A stretch of 64,000 nucleotides of DNA from Myxococcales bacterium (GTDB lineage Bacteria > Myxococcota_A > UBA9160 > UBA4427). Of this stretch, positions 26,357-35,077 are shown piece after piece. Every line of letters begins with the position of its first letter. The stretch's first letter is position 1. The notes below the pieces were generated by a model. The model was not told the DNA's origin. It ran no database searches and saw only the letters and a program-made list of their open reading frames with translations. Both the position numbers and the translations under genes were made by a program. The stretch is taken from positions 124,001 to 188,000 of the forward strand of contig DUCN01000082.1 of assembly GCA_012959805.1 (NCBI GenBank), read 5' to 3'.

Positions 26357-28060
26357 TCAGGAAGCCGACGCATGCCGCACGAGTTGTCCGGGCAGGATTC
26401 CCGTCGGCTTGCCATCCTCGCAAACGGATTGGCCGGCCACGAGCGTCATCCTGTATCCGTCGACACGCTGAACCAGGCGTTTTCCGCCCGCCGGGAGATC
26501 GAATAGGATCTCGGGCGGTCGTAACTGCATCGCCGACCAATCGATGAGGTTCAGGTCCGCACGTTTTCCGGGTTGGATGACGCCGCGATCCTCGAGGCCA
26601 ATCAGCCGAGCGGTGTCCGCGGTTTGTCGCTTGACGAGCCATTCCAGTTCGAGTTTTTCGCCCCGGGTTCGGTCTCGACCAAAATGAAGCATGAGAAATG
26701 ACGGAAAGCTTCCGTCACAGATCAGCCCACAATGGGCGCCCGCGTCTCCGAGACCCGGCACGGTATTGGGATCGAGGAGCATGTCGCGTGAGACATCGAG
26801 GTTGTAGTCGGTGTAGTTGAGGAAGGTTCGATAGAGCAGAGCGTGGCCCTCGTTCTTGAGAAGGAGGTCATAGACGAGGTCGCGGGGAGTGATGTCGTCC
26901 GCTTCGGCCCGAGCGGTCATGCTGTCCTCTGGCGCGGGTTCGTAGTCGGGCGGGTCGCCCAATTCAAAGATGCGTTCGAAGCGACAAGTCAATTCGGCGA
27001 GCCCCGGTGATATTTCGTCCGCCAGGATCTTGGCTTTTAGACTCGGGTCCCGCATCCGTTCGACGCGCTCCGACAGAGGCAAGGCCTCGATCCCCTTGTA
27101 GTGCCGGCTAGTCATGAATGGATGGAAGCTCGCTTGCAGCCCGAGCAGGAGTCCGATGGCCCGCGGAGGGACCTGTGCGGTCATGGGTAGTCCCTCGTTG
27201 ACGGCCTCGCCGATGAGGTCGAGCAACCGTCGCCACTGGTTCGGCACGCGGTCATTCTGTGCAACGGAAATGGACATCGGCCGGCCCGAGACCTCGACCA
27301 TTTCTCGCAACAGTGCAAATTCTTCATCGAGATGGGCGAAGTCAGCGACCATTTCGAAGACGCCCCGACCGCCTTCGCCGATCGCCTTTGCTATTCCGAG
27401 CATCTCCGCAGGGCTCGCTGTTAGGCTGGGCGTGTAGTCCCCGTCCTTGGTGCGATGATTTCGAGTCCGTGAGCTGGAGAAACCGACCGCGCCGGCCGCG
27501 ATGGCCTCGCGCGCGAGTCTTCCCATGGTCTCGATTTCTTCGGTGGTGGGTTCGGTTTGATGGTCGGCCCCGCGTTCTCCCATCACGAAGGCGCGCAATG
27601 CACCGTGCGGAACCTGGGCGACGACGTCGATCGAAATGGAGCCTCGTTCGATCGAGTCCATGTATTCGGGGAAGCTTTCCCACTGCCATTGGATGCCTTC
27701 GGCGAGCGCTGTCCCGGGGATATCTTCGACACCCTCCATCAGGCTGATGAGCCAGTCATGTTGATCGGGGGCTGCGGGCGCGAAGCCAACTCCGCAATTT
27801 CCCATCACGACCGTCGTCACACCATGCCAGATCGACGGCGTTAGGTAGGGGTCCCAGGTGACCTGCCCGTCGTAGTGTGTATGAACGTCGACCCATCCTG
27901 GAGTGACCAGGAGTCCTTGAGCGTCGATTTCGTGGTCCGCTTGTTCGTCGGTTTCGCCGACTGTCACGATCTGGCCACCGCGGATGCCGATATCCGCCTG
28001 GAAGCGCGGCGCTCCAGTTCCATCGATGACGGTTCCACCTCGAATGATTAGATCGAGCAT
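26357..28060 (-). CDS. N-acyl-D-amino-acid deacylase-like amidohydrolase
   Basis: A 567-residue amidohydrolase-superfamily protein of the D-aminoacylase group. Seen: 'DLIIRGGTVIDGTGAPRFQA' at the N-terminus, the metal motif 'TPGWVDVHTHYDGQVTWDP' near residues 58-76, 'GVTTVVMGNCGVGFAP', and 'GLGDAGAHCGLICDGSFPS' with the late Asp/His. Members hydrolyse N-acyl-D-amino acids or related cyclic amides with one or two zinc ions; exact substrate unknown. GGAGGAATCCAAC precedes the ATG. A candidate promoter lies 28092-28121. Divergent from a TauD-like dioxygenase. Confidence 0.85.
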   Translation of the reverse strand: MLDLIIRGGTVIDGTGAPRFQADIGIRGGQIVTVGETDEQADHEIDAQGLLVTPGWVDVHTHYDGQVTWDPYLTPSIWHGVTTVVMGNCGVGFAPAAPDQHDWLISLMEGVEDIPGTALAEGIQWQWESFPEYMDSIERGSISIDVVAQVPHGALRAFVMGERGADHQTEPTTEEIETMGRLAREAIAAGAVGFSSSRTRNHRTKDGDYTPSLTASPAEMLGIAKAIGEGGRGVFEMVADFAHLDEEFALLREMVEVSGRPMSISVAQNDRVPNQWRRLLDLIGEAVNEGLPMTAQVPPRAIGLLLGLQASFHPFMTSRHYKGIEALPLSERVERMRDPSLKAKILADEISPGLAELTCRFERIFELGDPPDYEPAPEDSMTARAEADDITPRDLVYDLLLKNEGHALLYRTFLNYTDYNLDVSRDMLLDPNTVPGLGDAGAHCGLICDGSFPSFLMLHFGRDRTRGEKLELEWLVKRQTADTARLIGLEDRGVIQPGKRADLNLIDWSAMQLRPPEILFDLPAGGKRLVQRVDGYRMTLVAGQSVCEDGKPTGILPGQLVRHASAS

Positions 28061-28091
28061 GTTGGATTCCTCCGTTTAGGCCAGTAGGTGA

Positions 28092-28121
28092 AGAATACAG
28101 AGCGTCGCGGGCTCTAATCAA
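28092..28121 (-). promoter_or_regulatory. Candidate sigma70-type promoter of the deacylase gene
   Basis: On the minus strand TTGATT, 18-bp spacer, TATTCT, ending about 30 bases before the start codon. Each box matches consensus at four of six positions. Placement in the divergent interval before 28060 fits, but by-eye promoter calls in this base composition are weak. Confidence 0.33.
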
Positions 28122-28233
28122 CTGATTTATGCTTCGACTTGGAATCAAGGGGCGAAACCGCCCAGCTCTGCTCTGAACGACAGTCGACACGCCTGACACG
28201 ACCTACACGACTTACGAGACGGGGACCCGACTG

Positions 28234-29274
28234 ATGAAGAATCCTGAAACCCTGGAAATAGCTGCCGAATGGAATTCAGCCGACGTCGCCGACGAATCGA
28301 GTTGGACCGAAATGCTCGCGCCGGTCGAGCTTGCCGAAATCGATCGCGCGCTTCGCCACGCCCTTGCGAAGAGTTCCGATGTCATGGATATCTCGAAGCA
28401 AGACTTTCCGCTCCCCACGTTCCAGTCGAGACTCAAGGCCATTGAAGGAGAATTGATCATTGGCCGTGGATTCGTGCGGCTGCGCGGAGTCGAGCGGGAT
28501 CGATATAGCCGAGAAGAGATGGAGATGATCTATTGGGGCATCGGAATGCATCTCGGCGCTCCGTGGCCACAGAACCAATACGGGCATGTATTAGGAGATG
28601 TCACGGATCAGGGCGTTGATCCCGCGTCTCCGACGTCTCGCGGAAACGAGATCGGAAGCATCGGCCTTCCCTACCACTCGGACGGATCCGATCTGGTCGG
28701 CCTCATGTGTCTGCAACGACCAAAGAGTGGGGGCCTGTCGACAGTCGCGAATGCTCTCGCGATTCACAATGATCTGGTTCGAGAGAGTCCTGATCTCGCA
28801 GCGGAACTCTACAAGCCGCAGCCCTACGATTTTCGCGGAGCCGAGCCCGAGGGTGCTAGGCGATGGTACGAGATGCCCGTGTTCACGAGCTGGAATGGTC
28901 GCCTCTTCATTCGATATATCCGTCCCTATATCCTGGCCTCGCAGCGCTTAGAGGATGCGCCGCGGATTAGCGACCGAGCGGAGGAGGCCATGAGGCGAAT
29001 GGACGAAATGACCCAGGACGAGAAGTACAACGTCTTCATGGAACTCCTGCCCGGTGATATGCAGTTCATCAACAACTATCACGTTCTGCATGCACGGACG
29101 GCCTACGAAGACGATCGCGAGGCGGGTCTGGTGCGTCATCTGAAGCGCTTGTGGCTCGCCACGGAGGTGTTGGCGGACCGTCCCCCGCAGTTTCAGAGAA
29201 ATTTCAGCAGCGATTGGGAAAAGGCGCGGTCGGTCAGTCGGATCGATATCGACGGGACAGCTAAGGCGAGCTAA
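28234..29274 (+). CDS. TauD/TfdA-family Fe(II)/2-oxoglutarate-dependent dioxygenase
   Basis: A 346-residue protein. Iron ligands: HxD in 'GLPYHSDGSDLVGLMCLQ' near residues 147-149 and distal His near 286 in 'INNYHVLHARTAYED'; the 2-oxoglutarate Arg is in 'VRHLKRLWLATE'. The layout (core block ending CLQ, then a GG-SR/ST-VA segment, then the GDMQF block) closely parallels the 1025-2035 protein, so they are paralogues within one subgroup that is hydroxylase-like rather than classical TauD. Substrate unknown. Divergent from the deacylase; a product-substrate link between an acyl-amino-acid hydrolase and a hydroxylase is possible but unproven. Confidence 0.86.
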   Translation: MKNPETLEIAAEWNSADVADESSWTEMLAPVELAEIDRALRHALAKSSDVMDISKQDFPLPTFQSRLKAIEGELIIGRGFVRLRGVERDRYSREEMEMIYWGIGMHLGAPWPQNQYGHVLGDVTDQGVDPASPTSRGNEIGSIGLPYHSDGSDLVGLMCLQRPKSGGLSTVANALAIHNDLVRESPDLAAELYKPQPYDFRGAEPEGARRWYEMPVFTSWNGRLFIRYIRPYILASQRLEDAPRISDRAEEAMRRMDEMTQDEKYNVFMELLPGDMQFINNYHVLHARTAYEDDREAGLVRHLKRLWLATEVLADRPPQFQRNFSSDWEKARSVSRIDIDGTAKAS

Positions 29275-29357
29275 TTCGTTGTCCTGGCAGATCTCGGACT
29301 GAAGCATCCGCCCGGATGAACGCACTGTGACCGAGCCCCTTTGCGAGTGAGCCCGGG

Positions 29358-29392
29358 CACCTTGTACTCAGACAGAAGAGTCAGGCAAGGTG
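29358..29392 (+). terminator. Nested inverted repeat downstream of the dioxygenase
   Basis: CACCTTG (29358-29364) pairs with CAAGGTG (29386-29392), and inside it ACTC (29366-29369) pairs with GAGT (29378-29381), giving an 11-bp interrupted stem 84 bases after the upstream stop. No T-run follows. It may be a terminator or a structured 3' UTR. Confidence 0.35.
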
Positions 29393-29531
29393 GCTTGGGG
29401 TGCGCTTGAAAGAGCCCTGAATGACCCTCTACGCAGACCTGTTCAATGAGAGCCTGAGAGGCGGTAAGGGCGGCAGTCTGGGATTGCGACGTGGAGTTCA
29501 GGACACCATCGCAACAGTTAAACGCATTGAC

Positions 29532-29687
29532 TCACGTCCCGTCGAGAAACTGTACGTCGTAGAGAAATTTAAACAAAATAACGCCCATCGCTCCGAGAAA
29601 CAGGCCGCCGCTCACGTTCGGCGTTATAGCGCTGGCACTCAAAACGGCCAGCAGAACCAAGATAAAAGCAAGAATCATCTTAATCAT
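29532..29687 (-). CDS. 51-residue membrane or secreted peptide, unknown
   Basis: A short frame with a very good ribosome site: AAGGTG seven bases before ATG 29685-29687. The product starts MIKMILAFILVLLAVLSASA, a strong transmembrane or signal segment, then 'ITPNVSGGLFLGAMGVILFK' with a second hydrophobic stretch and a short polar end 'FLYDVQFLDGT'. Local base composition is clearly more AT-rich than neighbours. No family recognised. The hydrophobic pattern, correct initiation site and isolation in a 900-bp gap favour a real small gene, perhaps acquired. Alternatives: a toxin-like peptide of a type I system, or a phage small membrane protein; neither is shown. Confidence 0.55.
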   Translation of the reverse strand: MIKMILAFILVLLAVLSASAITPNVSGGLFLGAMGVILFKFLYDVQFLDGT

Positions 29688-30208
29688 AACTGATCACCTT
29701 CCCAAGAGATTGAGCGGCCATTGCTAGGTCGAAGTGCACTGGATACACGGTGGCTGCGACAGACGACCTGTACTGTTGATGTCTGGGAATATACTGTCAG
29801 TTCCAGGTTAAGAATTTGTGAAGCCGACCGGCAAAAGCCGGCGCAGAGCGGCGTTATGCAAAGAGAACGAGCGCGCGCGAATGCACAGGGAGTGGATTCC
29901 TTGGAAGGAATTGGCAGTCGTCGCATTTTCTTGAAGGCGCCGATTGGATTGGCGCGCTGGCTGGGAATCGTCATGGGGGACTTTGATCATGGAGTCCATA
30001 TCCGCATTGGGTTAAGAGTTAACGGTATGGTGAAATAACACTAAGCTGAAATTCGAGGCGGATCCGATGGGTGGAGGAGGGCGCTATCACACTTACGAAG
30101 TCCAAACGACAAAGCCCCGAAACATCATCGACAGAGTCGAGACGTTCCGGGGCCAGGTCAGATCGGTTGAAGCAGCGCGCCAGATTCAGCGCGAATCGGC
30201 TCCGAGAA
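29688..30208. other. Intergenic region without a recognised gene
   Basis: About 520 bp upstream of the small membrane peptide and downstream of the acyl-CoA dehydrogenase pair. It holds a short hairpin CCGGC-AAAA-GCCGG at 29828-29841. A 105-codon plus-strand frame (29721-30038) and its antisense show no domain or ribosome site. The segment looks AT-richer than its surroundings up to about 30050. Confidence 0.5.
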
Positions 30209-31450
30209 TCAGCGTGCAGTACCTGATGGGATGTCCTTGAAGGGCTTTCCCTTATCGATGCGCGGCTCACCGGGCATTCCGAGCACTCGCTCGGAGATGA
30301 TGTTGCGCAGGATTTCGTCGGTGCCGCCCGCCAGGCGAAGACCCGGCATCGCCATGTACGTTTGCTGCCAGGTGGGATCGCCCAGGCTGTCGTCGCCGGA
30401 GAGAACGCCCGCAGCGCCCTGTAGCTCCATACCGAAGGCGCCCATTTCGAGACCCATGATGGCGGCGACCAATTTCCCGATCGAAGCCTCCGGTCCTGGG
30501 GTTTGTCCCTGGGAGAGGGCGGAGAGTCCACGCTGCCCCGTGTACTTGAGCCCACTTCGCCGGACGGCGAAATCGGCGATCTTGCGACGCACGCCGCCGT
30601 CTTCGATGCCCGGTCGGCCATTGATCTCGACGTCTTGCGCCTGCTTGATCAGGTCCTTGATTCCAGCACCGCCACCGCCACCGGAGCCGATCGACGAACG
30701 CTCGTTCATCAAGGTCGTGATCGCGACACGCCAACCGTCGCCGACGGCGCCGAGTCGGTTCGTGTCCGGCGTTCGGACGTCGGTGAAGAAGACTTCATTG
30801 AAGCCGCTTGCGCCGTTCATCTGCTTGATCGGTCGAATGTCGATTCCGGGATCTTCCATGTCAACGATGAAGTAGGTGAGGCCGGCGTGCTTTGCGGCAT
30901 TTGTGTCGGTCCGTGCCACCAGCATGCCCCATTTGCAGAACTGGGCACCCGTCGTCCAGATCTTTTGGCCATTGATGACCCAGTCATCGCCTTCCTTCAC
31001 CGCGCTGGTCTTGAGGCCGGCGAGGTCCGACCCAGCATCCGGCTCCGAGAAGAGCTGACACCAGACTTCATCACCCTTCACCATGCTAGGCAGGAAGCGT
31101 TCCTTCTGTTCGTCAGTGCCATGCGCCATGATCGTGGGCCCAAGCATTCCGTGTCCGATTCCGTAGATCGAAGGCGGAATATCGTAGCGACCCTCTTCCT
31201 GACCGAAGATCACTGATTCCATGGTGGTGGCATCCTGGCCGCCAAATTCCTTCGGCCAGCGAAGGCAGGCCCAGCCCTCTTTGGTCTTGTGCGCTTGCCA
31301 GGCCTTGGCCTTGGCGATGAGATCGCCCTCGGCTTCGTCGAGCATGTTGATTTTGGATGCATCCGGATCGCGCAAGGTGGCATTGGCGTCGAGCCAGGTA
31401 CGGACCTTTGCGCGGTACGTGGCTTCTTCGGGTGAGTCGTTGAAATCCAT
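30209..31450 (-). CDS. Acyl-CoA dehydrogenase (large-subunit type)
   Basis: A 413-residue acyl-CoA dehydrogenase. Seen: 'LRWPKEFGGQDATTMESVIF', 'LFSEPDAGSDLAGLKTSAVK' (FAD/substrate strand), 'NGQKIWTTGAQFCKWGMLVA', and the end 'IISERVLGMPGEPRID', all as in the long acyl-CoA dehydrogenases paired with a shorter partner in steroid and terpenoid breakdown. GAGGAG precedes ATG 31448-31450. It follows the second acyl-CoA dehydrogenase gene by 60 bp and ends the MarR-headed operon. Confidence 0.88.
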   Translation of the reverse strand: MDFNDSPEEATYRAKVRTWLDANATLRDPDASKINMLDEAEGDLIAKAKAWQAHKTKEGWACLRWPKEFGGQDATTMESVIFGQEEGRYDIPPSIYGIGHGMLGPTIMAHGTDEQKERFLPSMVKGDEVWCQLFSEPDAGSDLAGLKTSAVKEGDDWVINGQKIWTTGAQFCKWGMLVARTDTNAAKHAGLTYFIVDMEDPGIDIRPIKQMNGASGFNEVFFTDVRTPDTNRLGAVGDGWRVAITTLMNERSSIGSGGGGGAGIKDLIKQAQDVEINGRPGIEDGGVRRKIADFAVRRSGLKYTGQRGLSALSQGQTPGPEASIGKLVAAIMGLEMGAFGMELQGAAGVLSGDDSLGDPTWQQTYMAMPGLRLAGGTDEILRNIISERVLGMPGEPRIDKGKPFKDIPSGTAR

Positions 31451-31510
31451 GAGGTACTCCTCTTGCTGAATTAAGTGGTCGAGTTGCTCGGCTTTGGCCA
31501 GAGGCCTCTG

Positions 31511-32620
31511 CTAGGCCGCGTCCTCGATGAGTTGGGTGATGAGCTTCTCGCGCCATTCGGCAGTCGTGCCGATCGTATGGGCGAGGACCTTTGCTCGTCG
31601 GTAGAAGAGGTGGCAATCGTATTCCCAAGTGTAACCGACGCCTCCATGCATCTGGATCATGTCGACGACCATGTTTTCGAATGCGTCACCGGCACTGATC
31701 TTGGCGCTGGCGGCGGCAACGGCGAGTTCATCGTCGTTGTTCTCAAGTGCCCAGGCGGCCCAATAGCAATTGGAGCGTGCAAGCTCGCGGTCGGCGTAGA
31801 GATCAGCCATTCGATGCTTGAGGGATTGGAAGGACCCAATCGGCCGACCAAACGCGAAGCGGTTCATGACGAAGTCGAAGGTGATCTGGAAGGCGCGATC
31901 CGCGCCGCCCAATTGCTCGAAGGCCATGAGGACGGCGGCACGAGTCAGCACGTCTTGCGTGACCGTCCACCCCGAACCCGCATCTCCAAGCCGCGTGGCA
32001 GGCGCGTCGGTGAAGACGAGCTTGGCCTGGGGACGAGTGGCATCAATCGAGTTCAGTCGGGTGCGTGCCACACCGTCGCCATTGAGGTCGACGATGACCA
32101 GGGAATGACTACTGCCTTCCTTGGCCAGGACGATCGCGAAGTCGGCGATGTCGCCATCGGCAACCGGAAGCTTCGTTCCGGTGAGTTTGCCGTCTGCGAA
32201 TGTCGCGCTTACCGAGCCTTCGGCCAGGGTCCCAGCCTTCTCGGTGGTGGCCAGGGTGCCAATCAGGTCTCCGCTGGCAATGCCGGTCAGGTACTGCTTC
32301 TTCTGATCGTCATTTCCGACCTGGGTGATGGCCTCCGCGGCGAGATAGACGGTCGAGCCGAAGGGAATCGGTGCGAGGGCCTGGCCGATCTCACCGGCGA
32401 TCATGGCCAGTTCGAGGTAGCCGTAACCAGCACCACCATATTCTTCGGGGATTGCAACGCCGAGCCAACCGAGTTCGGCAACGCCCTTCCAGAGGGCCTG
32501 GCTGTGTCCGGCATCTGCTTCGAAGACTTCTCGAACATGGCTGAGCGAAGAGTTCTCCGTGAGGTAATCCCTCGCGGTGCTCTGGAGCAGTTTCTGCTCT
32601 TCGGAAAAATCAAAGTTCAT
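31511..32620 (-). CDS. Acyl-CoA dehydrogenase (small-subunit type)
   Basis: A 369-residue acyl-CoA dehydrogenase: 'MNFDFSEEQKLLQSTARDYL', 'VAIPEEYGGAGYGYLELAMI', 'NRFAFGRPIGSFQSLKHRMA' and 'MIQMHGGVGYTWEYDCHLFY'. ATG 32618-32620 with AAGGAA eight bases upstream is chosen; the frame reaches 32839 but that extension overlaps the crotonase gene and is not family-like. It forms an adjacent pair with 30209-31450, mirroring the pair at 10811-13111, so a heteromeric enzyme is likely. Confidence 0.88.
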   Translation of the reverse strand: MNFDFSEEQKLLQSTARDYLTENSSLSHVREVFEADAGHSQALWKGVAELGWLGVAIPEEYGGAGYGYLELAMIAGEIGQALAPIPFGSTVYLAAEAITQVGNDDQKKQYLTGIASGDLIGTLATTEKAGTLAEGSVSATFADGKLTGTKLPVADGDIADFAIVLAKEGSSHSLVIVDLNGDGVARTRLNSIDATRPQAKLVFTDAPATRLGDAGSGWTVTQDVLTRAAVLMAFEQLGGADRAFQITFDFVMNRFAFGRPIGSFQSLKHRMADLYADRELARSNCYWAAWALENNDDELAVAAASAKISAGDAFENMVVDMIQMHGGVGYTWEYDCHLFYRRAKVLAHTIGTTAEWREKLITQLIEDAA

Positions 32621-32696
32621 CTTGAATTCCTTTCCATACGGGCAATCGGCGTTATGCCGTTTAATAGTTCGATCGACAGCAGTCGAACGAAGAGAA

Positions 32697-33449
32697 TCAG
32701 GTCCCCGTCCATTTAGGGGCGCGCTTTTCAGCGAAGGCGCGTGGTCCTTCTTTGGCGTCGTTTGATGCAAAGAGTTCCCGAACGACCGGAGTCTGATGTT
32801 GCCAGAATTCCTCTTCTGTGCGACCGAAGGAGTCGGCAATCATCATCTTCGATGCGGCGACACTGAGTGGTGCGTTCTTGGCGATGCGCGTCGCGAGCGC
32901 AATGGCCTCGTCGACAGCGTGGCCGGGCTCAGCGATGCGCGCAACCATACCGTATTCCGCCGCCGCTTCGACGCTGATGGGATCACCCGTGAGCGCCATC
33001 TCCATTGCGACGCCGTAAGGCACCAACCGCGGTAATCGCATCAGTGCACCGCCGGCTGCGAAGAGTCCAACCCCGACTTCGGGAATTCCGAGCCGAACGC
33101 CTTTTGCGGCCACGAGGAGGTCGCAGCTGAGGGCGATTTCGAGGCCGCCGGCCAGGGCAAAGCCTTCGATGGCAGCGATCAGGGGTTTCTTTGCTCCGTT
33201 GCGCAGGAATTGGTCGAAGCCCTTGGGCGGACCCTCAGTGGCGAATGCCTTGAGATCCATCCCGGCGGAGAAACCACCGTCGGCACCGGTCAAAACACCG
33301 GCGGACAGTCCGTCGTCGGAGTCCAACTCCTCAATGGCCTTGATCAGAGCCGCCGCCAATGCGGAGTTGACGGAATTCTTGGCTTTTGGACGGTTGAGCG
33401 TAATGAGCAGGACGCGGTCGCGTCGCTCGGTCAGCACTTCATCGGCCAT
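32697..33449 (-). CDS. Enoyl-CoA hydratase (crotonase family)
   Basis: A 250-residue crotonase: 'VLLITLNRPKAKNSVNSALA', oxyanion strands 'LTGADGGFSAGMDLKAFA' and 'AIEGFALAGGLEIALSCDLL', then 'GIPEVGVGLFAAGGALMRLP' with the Glu of a hydratase-type PEV block. Two ATGs follow GAGGAGGTC; the second (33447-33449) has better spacing. It would hydrate the 2-enoyl-CoA from the paired acyl-CoA dehydrogenases in the same operon, 76 bp downstream. The product ends 'RAFAEKRAPKWTGT', a typical crotonase C-terminus. Confidence 0.9.
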   Translation of the reverse strand: MADEVLTERRDRVLLITLNRPKAKNSVNSALAAALIKAIEELDSDDGLSAGVLTGADGGFSAGMDLKAFATEGPPKGFDQFLRNGAKKPLIAAIEGFALAGGLEIALSCDLLVAAKGVRLGIPEVGVGLFAAGGALMRLPRLVPYGVAMEMALTGDPISVEAAAEYGMVARIAEPGHAVDEAIALATRIAKNAPLSVAASKMMIADSFGRTEEEFWQHQTPVVRELFASNDAKEGPRAFAEKRAPKWTGT

Positions 33450-33530
33450 CATGACCTCCTCTCGTTTCTATGTTCTCGATGCTCTCGATTCCGAGGTTTC
33501 CCGGAATTCCTTCGATGAACTCCTGTGCGC

Positions 33531-34301
33531 CTATTTCGGGGGAAGTCGCACGCCACCATCTGCACGGACGACTTCGCCATTCATGTAGTCATTGGTCAAG
33601 AGTTCGAAGACCATCGAGGCGAGTTCGTCCGCGTATCCAAGTCGCTTGGGGAAGAGCACACTCTCACCGAGCTTTGCCTTGAATGCATCACTGGCTTCGC
33701 CGGTTCCGTAGATTGGTGTGTCGAATAGGCCGGGGGCGATCGTGTTCACGCGAATACCGATGGCAGCGAGATCACGTGCAATCGGCAGTGTCATTCCAAC
33801 GACGCCACCCTTGGAGGCGGAGTACGCGCATTGTCCGATCTGTCCGTCAAAAGCTGCGACCGATGCCATGTTCACGATGGCGCCTCGCTGGCCCTGATCA
33901 TCGAGTGGTTCCATCTTGGCCATCATGGCCGCCGCGAGTCGCAGACAATTAAAGGTGCCGATCAGGTTGACCTTCAGGACGAACTCGAAATTTTCGAGCT
34001 TGAAAGGGTCGCCCTTGCGGTCCACTGTTCGGCCGGCCGCGCCAATTCCTGCACCGTTGACCAGCGCACGGAGCGGAGCCAGCCCGACCGCGGTGTCGAT
34101 GGCGACCGAAACCTGTTCGGCATTCGAGACATCGGCCTTGACGAATTCTCCGCCGATTTCGCTGGCGACCTTCTTTCCGGTTTCCTCGTTCATGTCGAGG
34201 ATTACGCATTTGGCGCCGGCCGATGCAATACGACGGGCGCAGGCTTCGCCAAGTCCGGAACCGCCTCCGGTGATGATGGCTGAGGCGTTCGAAAAATCCA
34301 T
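33531..34301 (-). CDS. SDR oxidoreductase, 3-hydroxyacyl-CoA dehydrogenase type II-like
   Basis: A 256-residue short-chain dehydrogenase: cofactor motif 'SAIITGGGSGLGEACARRIA' at the N-terminus, 'LVNGAGIGAAGRTVDRKGD', catalytic Tyr-Lys in 'GQCAYSASKGGVVGMTLPIA', and 'TIAPGLFDTPIYG'. The 'VNGAGI...' block and the insert before 'FVLKVNLIGTFN' match the HSD10/type II 3-hydroxyacyl-CoA dehydrogenases. AGGAGAACTAAC precedes the ATG. In this operon it would oxidise the 3-hydroxyacyl-CoA made by the crotonase, completing three beta-oxidation steps; no thiolase is in the operon. Confidence 0.88.
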   Translation of the reverse strand: MDFSNASAIITGGGSGLGEACARRIASAGAKCVILDMNEETGKKVASEIGGEFVKADVSNAEQVSVAIDTAVGLAPLRALVNGAGIGAAGRTVDRKGDPFKLENFEFVLKVNLIGTFNCLRLAAAMMAKMEPLDDQGQRGAIVNMASVAAFDGQIGQCAYSASKGGVVGMTLPIARDLAAIGIRVNTIAPGLFDTPIYGTGEASDAFKAKLGESVLFPKRLGYADELASMVFELLTNDYMNGEVVRADGGVRLPPK

Positions 34302-34380
34302 GTTAGTTCTCCTGCGTATAGGGTCAGAAAGGGCTCTAAAAGGGGCCTGGAGATCGGTCGGTCATGTCCTGATTCAGAAT

Positions 34381-34866
34381 CTATGTTTCATCGTCCGCGA
34401 GCACGTGGCTCACATTCTGGCGAAGTTGATTGAGTAGGCGATTGAGTTCCCGCCGCTCCCTGCGTGAAATTCCCTCACGAAGTTCCGCGCGGAGTCGCTC
34501 GTCGATCTTGCCGACCTGTCGCGCGGCCTGTTGTCCGGAAGGTGTGATCGCGATGAGCCAGACGCGGCGATCTCTTGGGTTCGCTTTGCGCGCAACCCAG
34601 TCGCGACCTTCGAGAGAATCGACGAGCGAACCCATGGCTGCGCGACCGACGTGCATATGGCGCGCGAGATCAACCTGGGTGAGCGGCTCGGAACTCTGAG
34701 TGGCTTCCTGGAGGAACGCGAGCAGGATGGCTTCCGAAAGATTCAGGCCGAGTTCCGAAAGGCGCAGGTCGTAGGCGCGTCGGATTCCCCGGGCTGCCGA
34801 CATCAAGGTTGATTCGGTCCGGAGCCAGGGCGGTGCATCGAGTTCATGCTTGGATGATTCGGGCAT
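34381..34866 (-). CDS. MarR-family transcriptional regulator
   Basis: A 161-residue winged-helix protein. Helix-turn-helix region 'SEPLTQVDLARHMHVGRAAM' is followed by recognition-wing 'GRDWVARKANPRDRRVWLIA', the DxRxR wing signature of MarR. It is the first gene of a same-strand run (SDR, crotonase, two acyl-CoA dehydrogenases) and probably controls it in response to an acyl-CoA or aromatic acid. The frame is open to ATG 34941, but a good promoter -10 box overlaps that codon, so translation should start downstream; ATG 34864-34866 (MPESSKHELD) is chosen, with only a weak purine-rich site. Confidence 0.82.
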   Translation of the reverse strand: MPESSKHELDAPPWLRTESTLMSAARGIRRAYDLRLSELGLNLSEAILLAFLQEATQSSEPLTQVDLARHMHVGRAAMGSLVDSLEGRDWVARKANPRDRRVWLIAITPSGQQAARQVGKIDERLRAELREGISRRERRELNRLLNQLRQNVSHVLADDET

Positions 34867-34939
34867 TCCGGAGGGCAGTCTCTTCGAATGGTGGCGATTC
34901 CGGGATCGATTTGGACGACTCGGGAATTGGTTTGGAGCC

Positions 34940-34968
34940 ATACTATCCGGTGTCGTACTGTCTGTCTA
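34940..34968 (-). promoter_or_regulatory. Sigma70-type promoter of the MarR-headed operon
   Basis: On the minus strand TAGACA (34963-34968; five of six matches), exact 17-bp spacer, TAGTAT (34940-34945; four of six). Predicted start of transcription is near 34932. The -10 box overlaps an upstream in-frame ATG of the regulator, ruling that codon out as the main start. A MarR operator would be expected here, but no clear palindrome was found. Confidence 0.5.
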
Positions 34969-35077
34969 GGGCGTGAATGCCGTCGAGAGTCCACCGAAAT
35001 AGGCCGGGATCGTCGTCGCCAGCTCGGCTCGAGGCTCTGGCGAGGGCGGGGTGAAGGTGAGGAGACGCGAGGTCGAA

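Noticed and set aside
29575-29628. attC-like ends (ATAACGCC ... GGCGTTAT) suggesting an integron cassette site
   Set aside because: The two ends lie inside the small peptide frame, the interval is too short for a normal attC, and no inner L-boxes or integron integrase are seen.
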